Assembly (NCBI GenBank): GCA_947461805.1
Contig: CANHMJ010000099.1
Coordinates: forward strand, 1-5,142
Direction: 5' to 3'
DNA from: Burkholderiaceae bacterium
GTDB taxonomy: Bacteria; Pseudomonadota; Gammaproteobacteria; Burkholderiales; Burkholderiaceae
Length of the DNA: 5,142 bases
Part shown: piece by piece, positions 1-5,142 of the stretch
How the letters are laid out: each line of letters opens with the position of its first letter
Numbering within the stretch: the first letter of the stretch is position 1
Notes under the pieces: generated by a model
What the model saw: only the letters and a program-made list of their open reading frames with translations
The model's database searches: none
Told to the model about the DNA's origin: nothing
Translations under genes and position numbers: made by a program

Positions 1-33
1 GTAAAAACACTAATCATTTTTTACTATAAAATC

Positions 34-60
34 AATTTGTTCCATTAAAATGAACAAATT
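34..60. promoter_or_regulatory. Perfect inverted repeat, probable IclR-type operator
   Basis: The arms AATTTGTTC (34-42) and GAACAAATT (52-60) are exact reverse complements, separated by the 9-base spacer CATTAAAAT (43-51). The centre-to-centre distance of the half-sites is 18 bases, close to two helical turns, as expected for dimeric winged-helix regulators. It ends 24 bases before the ATG of the IclR-family gene, and IclR proteins commonly bind palindromes of about this size in their own promoter. It overlaps the predicted -35 element and spacer, so binding would most simply repress the gene and the operon behind it, although some IclR proteins activate. Identity of the binding protein is inference. 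The region is AT-rich, but a perfect 9-bp dyad is unlikely to be pure chance. Confidence 0.6.
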
Positions 61-65
61 ATATT
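37..65 (+). promoter_or_regulatory. Predicted sigma-70 promoter of the regulator-led operon
   Basis: A -35-like TTGTTC (37-42) and a -10-like TATATT (60-65) lie 17 bases apart, the optimal spacing. The -10 matches the consensus at five of six positions, while the -35 keeps only the TTG. Transcription would start near base 72, leaving a leader of about 13 bases before the ATG at 85. The promoter is embedded in the inverted repeat at 34-60, so repressor and RNA polymerase would compete. A second TATAAA at 25-30 has no good -35 partner. Confidence 0.45.
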
Positions 66-84
66 GTTTTGTGAGATTAATCCC

Positions 85-888
85 ATGTTAGACCAGGAAA
101 CAATCGAAATACTGGATTTGCCCAAAAAGGATGCTTCCAGCGAAAACTCATCCATGCTCAAAGGGGTTGTCATTCTTGAGGCGCTAGCAGCGCTCAGGCA
201 ACCTGCCACCTTGGCACAATTAATGCAAATCACGGGCATGCCAAAAGCTTCATTGCATCGGACGCTGGCTATTTTTGAAGAAGCCAGCCTAGTCGTACGC
301 GAGCCGGGCGGAAAAGCATATGCTCCTGGTGAGCGCCTCTCGAAGTTGGCGTTGGAGACCTTGTGCCACGATAGCGTCTCTAGCGTCCGTCACTCGATAT
401 TGCGTAAATTAGTTGCCGAACTAAAGGAAACCTGCAATCTAGCAGTGCTTCGGCAAGGCGAACTCTTTTACCTCGACCGGGTTGAGGCTAACTGGGCGCT
501 TCGACTGCATCTGCCGCCCGGTACGGTATTGCCGCCCCATTGCAGCGCGAGCGGAAAGCTATTGCTTGCCTATAAGCCAATGGAAGAAAGAACGCGCTTA
601 TTAGACAATCTTCCGCTTGAGCGATTTACCCACCGCACTATTACCGATCGCGATCTTCTGGAGTCTGAGTTGGATCGTATTCTTAGCACGGAATATGCAG
701 TCGATAATGAAGAATACGTCTTAGGCGTTTCGTGTGTAGCCGTGCCAGTGAAGGATAAGCATGGTGATGCTGTGGCTGCCATCGCCATTCACGCCGCTAC
801 TGCGCGCCTACCCTTAAACCAGGCAATGGAATACATTCCACAACTGCGTGAAGCGGCTACCCGCATTTCCAATACGCTTGGTGGATGA
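85..888 (+). CDS. IclR-family transcriptional regulator
   Basis: This is a one-component DNA-binding regulator of 267 residues, normal for IclR proteins. Residues about 24-85 form the N-terminal winged helix-turn-helix; the recognition helix is around PKASLHRTL (53-61). Residues about 100-265 form the IclR effector-binding domain, recognisable from LFYLDRVE, the segment LPPHCSASGKLLLAY, and a late stretch with EYVLGVSCVAVPV followed by DAVAAIAIHA. The ATG at 85 is preferred over the in-frame TTG at 64, because the TTG lies inside the predicted -10 element; a weak Shine-Dalgarno (GTGAG, 71-75) precedes the ATG. An in-frame ATG at 154 would leave the winged helix nearly intact but discard 23 residues. 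The gene is first in the apparent operon, directly before the acyltransferase. It probably controls itself and the downstream genes through the inverted repeat at 34-60. The effector cannot be read from sequence; a sulfonate or a pathway intermediate is a guess from context. Confidence 0.95.
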   Translation: MLDQETIEILDLPKKDASSENSSMLKGVVILEALAALRQPATLAQLMQITGMPKASLHRTLAIFEEASLVVREPGGKAYAPGERLSKLALETLCHDSVSSVRHSILRKLVAELKETCNLAVLRQGELFYLDRVEANWALRLHLPPGTVLPPHCSASGKLLLAYKPMEERTRLLDNLPLERFTHRTITDRDLLESELDRILSTEYAVDNEEYVLGVSCVAVPVKDKHGDAVAAIAIHAATARLPLNQAMEYIPQLREAATRISNTLGG

Positions 889-901
889 GTGGATCTCAGT
901 C

Positions 902-1804
902 ATGCTCGAAAAATACCCACACCTCAACTTACTGATTAAGGAATCACAGGGCCAAAAAAGGCTGGGGGTCGTTTTTCCATTGAATGAGCCGTCACTCGAA
1001 ACAGTGGCACAACTGCAAAAGTACGCACTATGCGCTCCCGTCTTAATAGGGCCAAAACAGGAAATTGAGGCACTTGCAGAGCGTATGTCACTTACGCTTG
1101 AAGGCATCGAGATTATTGATACCCCCAATGACCCAATCGCAGCAGCGAAAACAGCCGTTACCCTCGCGAAGTCAGGCAACGTGTCTGCGCTGATGAAGGG
1201 TTCTCTCCATACGGAGGACTTAATGGGACCTGTGGTTGGCAAGGATGGCTTAAGAACAAACCGCAGAACCAGCCATATTTTTTTATTCGAACTCCCAAGC
1301 TACCACAAGCTCCTGGGCATCAGCGATTGCGTAGTCAATATCGCTCCATCTATTGAGCATAAAAAAGATATTTTGCTCAATAGCCTTGAGGCACTCTTCA
1401 AACTCGGGATAACGAAACCAAAAGTAGCCATCGTTGCTGCGACCGAAGTTATTAATCCCGCTATGCAAGCAACGCTGGATGCCAAAATATTAGTTGATCT
1501 TCAGCAGGACAATGCATTTTTTCCAGGCGCCCTCATTGAAGGCCCCTTTGGATTTGATAATGCTATCTCTGCGAGTTCTGCGGCAACCAAAGGAATTCAG
1601 TCTGCGGTTTCAGGCGACCCCGATCTGCTTCTGGTGCCTGATTTAGGGGCTGGAAATATTCTGTATAAATCACTTGTGTATATGGCGGGAGCAGAGTGTG
1701 CTGGCGTCATCCTCGGCACCGCAGTACCTATTATTTTGACGTCACGGTCAGACTCTGTTTTTTCTCGAGTTGCCTCCACTGCACTGGCAATGCGCCTAGC
1801 TTAA
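902..1804 (+). CDS. pta: Phosphate acetyltransferase, short Pta/Ptb-family type
   Basis: The product is a 300-residue cytoplasmic enzyme of the phosphate acetyl/butyryltransferase family, expected to interconvert acetyl phosphate and acetyl-CoA (EC 2.3.1.8). It spans one catalytic domain with no added DRTGG or CobB-like N-terminal region. Family signatures are ALMKGSLHTEDLMG (96-109), LRTNRRTSHIF (117-127), a core with ISDCVVNIAPSIEHKKDIL (140-158), EGPFGFDNAIS (213-223), PDLLLVPDLGAGN (240-252) and TSRSDS (280-285), whose Ser-Arg pair corresponds to the conserved active-site pair of Pta enzymes. These motifs closely resemble the C-terminal half of proteins annotated as bifunctional enoyl-CoA hydratase/phosphate acetyltransferase, but the MaoC-like half is absent. 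The ATG at 902 is chosen; GAGTGGA at 887-893 gives a Shine-Dalgarno with 8-base spacing. Starts at GTG 848 or 881 would overlap the regulator gene. Next to a sulfite dehydrogenase, the likely job is recovering acetyl-CoA from acetyl phosphate made by Xsc. A butyryl or other acyl specificity cannot be excluded. Confidence 0.87.
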   Translation: MLEKYPHLNLLIKESQGQKRLGVVFPLNEPSLETVAQLQKYALCAPVLIGPKQEIEALAERMSLTLEGIEIIDTPNDPIAAAKTAVTLAKSGNVSALMKGSLHTEDLMGPVVGKDGLRTNRRTSHIFLFELPSYHKLLGISDCVVNIAPSIEHKKDILLNSLEALFKLGITKPKVAIVAATEVINPAMQATLDAKILVDLQQDNAFFPGALIEGPFGFDNAISASSAATKGIQSAVSGDPDLLLVPDLGAGNILYKSLVYMAGAECAGVILGTAVPIILTSRSDSVFSRVASTALAMRLA

Positions 1805-1834
1805 AACTAAATTTACTTCCAGAGACAAAAGAAC

Positions 1835-4711
1835 ATGTTTAAGATTTTTTCAAAAGACCCCATCCACGACCCAATTCACAGTCAAGCGCCAGCAACCGAG
1901 ATAAAGACAACGACCTGCTATATGTGCGCCTGTCGATGCGGCATCCGAGCCCACTTGCGCGATGGCGAACTAGTCTATATTGATGGCAACCCAGATCACC
2001 CCCTGAACCAAGGCGTTATCTGCGCAAAAGGATCTGCGGGCATCATGAAGCAGAAATCCCCAGCACGAATCACAAAGCCCCTTCTGCGAAAAAAAGGCAG
2101 TGACCGAGGTGCCGGTGAGTTTGAGGAAATTAGCTGGGATCACGCGTTTGAAATACTGACCCAGCGCCTGCAAAAAATTCGGGAGACTGATCCAAAGAAA
2201 TTCGCCCTATTTACAGGCCGCGATCAGATGCAAGCATTAACCGGTCTTTTTGCCCGTCAATTTGGTACGCCGAATTATGCAGCGCACGGTGGATTTTGTT
2301 CGGTTAATATGGCTGCCGGCATGATCTACACCATTGGCGGCAGCTTTTGGGAGTTTGGCGGACCCGATCTTGAACATGCGAAGCTATTCGTCATGATTGG
2401 TACTGCAGAAGACCACCACAGCAACCCAATGAAGATAGCGCTCTCAAAATTCAAGCGCTCTGGTGGCCGCTTTATTTCGATTAACCCGGTTCGCACTGGT
2501 TATTCCGCCATTGCAGATGAGTGGATTCCGATTAAGCCCGGTACTGACGGCGCTCTATTTATGGCGCTGATGCATGAACTGATTCGCAAAGAACACTATG
2601 ACGCTGATTTCCTCAAGCGCTACAGCAATTCTGGTCAGCTGGTTTGCCTTGATGAGGGTCCCGAAGAAGGCCTCTTCTTATTCGACCCAGACTCAGATCC
2701 CATTAACGCCGATTTGCCGCACAACAAATACGTTTGGGATGCAAAGACCCAAAGCGCTAAGCCGTGCTTTGAAAAAGGTGTTTCACCAATTTTATGCGGT
2801 GAATTCATTATGGGGCCAGGCCCGCACCAAGGTAAAAAAGTTGCCCCTGCCTTTGAATTGTTACGTCGGCAGGTTGAAAAAACCACTCCCGAATGGGCGT
2901 CCTCGATTACTGGTATTCCAACTGCACGCATTGAAAAGCTGGCGGAAGAAATTGCGTTTAGTGCATTCAAACAAGCATTTGAGCTCCCCGTTACATGGAC
3001 TGATGCATGGGGTGAAGAGCATCAAACGGTAACTGCTAGGCCGGTTGCATTTCATGCCATGCGCGGATTGGCTGCCCACTCGAACGGCTTTCAAACCACG
3101 CGCGGGTTGGCGGTATTGATGTCCTTAATCGGCACCATTGATAGACCGGGTGGTTTTAGACATAAGGCGCCTTACCCACGTCAAACTCCGCCTAATGTGA
3201 AACCCCCTTCATCTGAAGATGACATTAAACCCAATACACCCCTAGGCAAAGCGCCTTTAGGATGGCCAACGCAACCGGAAGACCTTGCTTTAGATAAAAA
3301 CGGAAACGCACTCCGCATTGATAAAGCGTATACCTGGGAGCACCCCCTGGCAGCCCATGGATTAATGCACAACGTTATTACCAATGCCGTAAAAGGGGAT
3401 CCCTACTCGATTGATACATTAATGATCTTCATGGCCAATATGTCATGGAACTCCACGATGAATACCATGGAAGTACGTGAATTACTCAATAGTAAAAACC
3501 CCGATGGGGAATTTAAGATTCCATTCCTGGTGGTTTGCGATGCCTTTCAATCCGAGATGGTTGACTTTGCTGATCTTGTTTTGCCGGATACAACGTATTT
3601 AGAACGCCATGACGTGATGAGCATGCTTGATCGACCCATCTCCGAATACGATGGCCCAGTCGACTCAGTACGCATCCCAGTACTTCCACCCACCGGCGAA
3701 TGCAAGCCTTTCCAAGAGGTGTTAATCGAACTCGCATCGCGCCTAAAATTCCCCGCCTTCACAAGCGAAGACGGCAGCAGGAAATTTGTCGATTACCCGG
3801 ACTTCATTACACGATTTGAGACAGCGCCTAATTCCGGCATTGGCTTTTTAGCGGGTTGGCGCGGAAAAGACGGTGAAAAAAGCCTCCGGGGAGAACCAAA
3901 TAAAGACCAATGGCAGCGGTATGCTGAAAACAATTGTGTGTATCAACACCATATGCCAGTTGAGCATCAATACATGCGCAATTGGAACCGGGGCTACTTG
4001 GACTTCAGTAAAGCAAACGCACTGCGCCAAAAAAATGACCCCATCATGATTGCAATCTATTCTGATATTTTGCAAAAATTCAGGCTAGCTGCAAAAGGGC
4101 AGCGCAAAGGGGCGGCACCTCCTGAGCATCTAAAGTCACGCATTCTGAAATACTTTGATCCATTGCCATTTTGGTACCCACCACTCGAAGATGAAGTGAC
4201 AGACTTAAATGAATTCAGTCTGAATGCGATTACCCAACGACCGATGGCCATGTACCATTCATGGGACTCCCAAAACGCCTGGCTAAGACAGATTCACAGC
4301 CACAACTACCTTTACGTCAATACCAAAACTGCGCTAGAACATGGCATTAATGATGGTGCCTGGATGTGGATTGAGTCCCAATGGGGCAAAGTGAAATGCA
4401 TGGCACGCCACTCTGAGGCAGTTGATCCCGGTACGGTCTGGACGTGGAACGCAATCGGCAAGGCAGAATCGGCATGGAGTCTTGATCCGGCATCGGATGA
4501 GTCCAAAAAAGGTTTCTTGCTAAACCACCTCATTACAGAGGAGCTCTCTCTTGGTGGATTTTCAGTAAGCAACTCTGATCCGATTACTGGGCAAGCCGGC
4601 TGGTATGACGTACGCGTCAAACTCGCTGCAGCCGGAGAAAATGAACCCGAGGAAACGTGGCCACAAGTGAAGGCACATCGAGTCCCCGGCATGATTAAAA
4701 ATAAATCGTAA
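1835..4711 (+). CDS. soeA: Molybdopterin oxidoreductase, probable sulfite dehydrogenase catalytic subunit SoeA
   Basis: This 958-residue protein is a DMSO-reductase-family (bis-MGD) catalytic subunit. The N-terminal Fe-S domain carries Cys28-x2-Cys31-x3-Cys35 and Cys63, the ligands of a 4Fe-4S cluster, followed by Lys65 at the position of the conserved electron-relay lysine. The large molybdopterin domain runs from about residue 76 to about 650; Cys155 in HGGFCSVNMAAG is the likely molybdenum ligand, as in the PsrA/PhsA branch. The C-terminal dinucleotide-binding domain covers about 800-945, beginning near RPMAMYHSWDSQNAWLRQ. There is no twin-arginine signal peptide, unlike PsrA, PhsA, TtrA or ArrA, so the enzyme should stay in the cytoplasm. 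This, the length, the CYMCACRCGIR motif and the C-terminal GQAGWYDVRV segment fit SoeA, which oxidises sulfite to sulfate and passes electrons via SoeB and SoeC to quinone (EC 1.8.5.6). A weak ribosome site AGAGA (1821-1825) precedes the ATG. A cytoplasmic polysulfide/thiosulfate reductase-like or formate dehydrogenase-like role is less likely. Confidence 0.82.
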   Translation: MFKIFSKDPIHDPIHSQAPATEIKTTTCYMCACRCGIRAHLRDGELVYIDGNPDHPLNQGVICAKGSAGIMKQKSPARITKPLLRKKGSDRGAGEFEEISWDHAFEILTQRLQKIRETDPKKFALFTGRDQMQALTGLFARQFGTPNYAAHGGFCSVNMAAGMIYTIGGSFWEFGGPDLEHAKLFVMIGTAEDHHSNPMKIALSKFKRSGGRFISINPVRTGYSAIADEWIPIKPGTDGALFMALMHELIRKEHYDADFLKRYSNSGQLVCLDEGPEEGLFLFDPDSDPINADLPHNKYVWDAKTQSAKPCFEKGVSPILCGEFIMGPGPHQGKKVAPAFELLRRQVEKTTPEWASSITGIPTARIEKLAEEIAFSAFKQAFELPVTWTDAWGEEHQTVTARPVAFHAMRGLAAHSNGFQTTRGLAVLMSLIGTIDRPGGFRHKAPYPRQTPPNVKPPSSEDDIKPNTPLGKAPLGWPTQPEDLALDKNGNALRIDKAYTWEHPLAAHGLMHNVITNAVKGDPYSIDTLMIFMANMSWNSTMNTMEVRELLNSKNPDGEFKIPFLVVCDAFQSEMVDFADLVLPDTTYLERHDVMSMLDRPISEYDGPVDSVRIPVLPPTGECKPFQEVLIELASRLKFPAFTSEDGSRKFVDYPDFITRFETAPNSGIGFLAGWRGKDGEKSLRGEPNKDQWQRYAENNCVYQHHMPVEHQYMRNWNRGYLDFSKANALRQKNDPIMIAIYSDILQKFRLAAKGQRKGAAPPEHLKSRILKYFDPLPFWYPPLEDEVTDLNEFSLNAITQRPMAMYHSWDSQNAWLRQIHSHNYLYVNTKTALEHGINDGAWMWIESQWGKVKCMARHSEAVDPGTVWTWNAIGKAESAWSLDPASDESKKGFLLNHLITEELSLGGFSVSNSDPITGQAGWYDVRVKLAAAGENEPEETWPQVKAHRVPGMIKNKS

Positions 4712-4729
4712 TCAACCCATTTATTAACT

Positions 4730-5142
4730 ATGAATCAAACCATGAATCCCAAAAATGAAACCGTGGATCACAAGAAGCAACTGGCACTTGTCATCGACCT
4801 TAATGTCTGTGTTGGTTGCCATGCTTGCGTCACCTCTTGCAAGGAATGGAATACCTCAGGATCCGCTGGTCCATTAACTGACCTTAATGCGTATGCAGCA
4901 AATCCCAGCGGCACCTTCTTTAATCGGGTGCAGACCTACGAGGCCGGAATTTTTCCAAACACGCAAACCGTCCATTTTCCAAAATCGTGTCTGCACTGCG
5001 AAGAACCCCCTTGTGTTCCTGTCTGCCCAACTGGGGCAAGCTATAAACGCGAAGAAGATGGCATTGTTTTAGTGGATTACGACAAGTGCATCGGTTGCAG
5101 TTACTGCTCATGGGCTTGCCCATACGGCGCCAGGGAGTTGGA
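4730..5142 (+). CDS. soeB: 4Fe-4S ferredoxin-type electron-transfer subunit, probable SoeB (5' part only)
   Basis: An open frame runs from ATG 4730 through the window edge without a stop: 137 complete codons of a protein normally around 230-250 residues. It carries three cysteine groups of the DmsB/PsrB/TtrB fold: Cys27-x2-Cys30-x2-Cys33-x3-Cys37, Cys87-x2-Cys90-x4-Cys95-x3-Cys99 (CLHCEEPPCVPVCP), and Cys120-x2-Cys123-x2-Cys126-x3-Cys130. The fourth group should lie just past the edge. No signal peptide is seen, so it should be cytoplasmic with its catalytic partner. Its role is to carry electrons from SoeA through a chain of 4Fe-4S clusters to a membrane quinone-reducing subunit, expected as soeC next. 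The gene starts 18 bases after soeA. A second in-frame ATG at 4742 is also possible; neither has a convincing Shine-Dalgarno, so translational coupling to soeA is plausible. The soeB name rests on the neighbour, because related Fe-S subunits share these motifs. Confidence 0.85.
   Translation, partial: MNQTMNPKNETVDHKKQLALVIDLNVCVGCHACVTSCKEWNTSGSAGPLTDLNAYAANPSGTFFNRVQTYEAGIFPNTQTVHFPKSCLHCEEPPCVPVCPTGASYKREEDGIVLVDYDKCIGCSYCSWACPYGAREL

Noticed and set aside
1..24. Imperfectly placed dyad GTAAAAA (1-7) / TTTTTAC (18-24)
   Set aside because: It is nearly all A/T and therefore likely by chance, it sits at the window edge, and it lacks the GC stem of a terminator.
64..84. TTG start extending the IclR protein by seven residues
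   Set aside because: The TTG lies inside the predicted -10 element, and the ATG at 85 has a better-placed weak ribosome site; the added residues match no part of the IclR family.
848..901. GTG start at 848 for the acyltransferase
   Set aside because: It would overlap the conserved end of the regulator gene by 41 bases, and the extra 18 residues are out-of-frame translation of that gene; ATG 902 has a ribosome site.
814..1242. 142-residue antisense frame on the minus strand
   Set aside because: It lies opposite the well-supported regulator and acyltransferase genes; its composition is low-complexity Ser-rich, with no recognisable domain.
2598..3032. 144-residue plus-strand frame inside soeA
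   Set aside because: It is an alternative frame of a continuous, well-conserved molybdoenzyme; the Ser/Lys/Leu-rich product has no domain and there is no sign of a frameshift in soeA.
4312..4692. 126-residue antisense frame at the soeA 3' end
   Set aside because: It is the shadow of the conserved C-terminal dinucleotide-binding domain of soeA, with no supporting start signal or homology impression.
1835..4711. Formate dehydrogenase or Tat-exported polysulfide/thiosulfate/arsenate reductase
   Set aside because: There is no selenocysteine or typical FdhF active-site motif, no Tat signal, and the motifs and neighbours fit SoeA better; sequence search would settle it.
4887..5123. Small frames on both strands within the Fe-S gene
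   Set aside because: The true frame here shows three perfect cysteine groups, so these overlapping frames are shadows.

Overview
The window is a compact, all-plus-strand cluster of four genes that look co-transcribed. The order is an IclR-family regulator (85-888), a short stand-alone phosphate acyltransferase of the Pta/Ptb family (902-1804), a large molybdopterin oxidoreductase without a Tat signal (1835-4711), and the start of a four-cluster ferredoxin-type electron-transfer subunit (4730 to the window end, truncated). Gaps are 13, 30 and 18 bases, with no terminator between genes, which suggests one operon. Protein style, moderate GC content and gene type fit a proteobacterium, most likely a betaproteobacterium (Burkholderiales-like). 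This is an impression from the proteins, not a search result.

Layout. Bases 1-84 are an AT-rich control region. It holds a perfect 9-bp inverted repeat (34-42 / 52-60) that covers a plausible sigma-70 promoter (-35 at 37-42, -10 at 60-65), which is what an autoregulated IclR-type gene would show. The regulator and the acyltransferase follow, then the catalytic subunit (best match SoeA) and its Fe-S partner (best match SoeB). A membrane anchor (soeC, NrfD/DmsC type) would be expected just past the right edge.

How they may work together. SoeABC is the cytoplasmic-side, quinone-linked sulfite dehydrogenase known from purple sulfur bacteria and from bacteria that dissimilate organosulfonates. 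Beside a short Pta it suggests the end of a C2-sulfonate pathway (taurine, isethionate or sulfoacetaldehyde). In that pathway sulfoacetaldehyde acetyltransferase (Xsc) releases acetyl phosphate and sulfite. Pta turns acetyl phosphate into acetyl-CoA, SoeABC oxidises the toxic sulfite to sulfate and feeds electrons to quinone, and the IclR protein would sense a pathway metabolite. Xsc and sulfonate uptake genes are not in this window, so the pathway assignment is inference from gene families and neighbourhood.

No RNA gene, insertion sequence, CRISPR array, tandem repeat or clear terminator was seen. No stretch above 300 bases lacks a gene.
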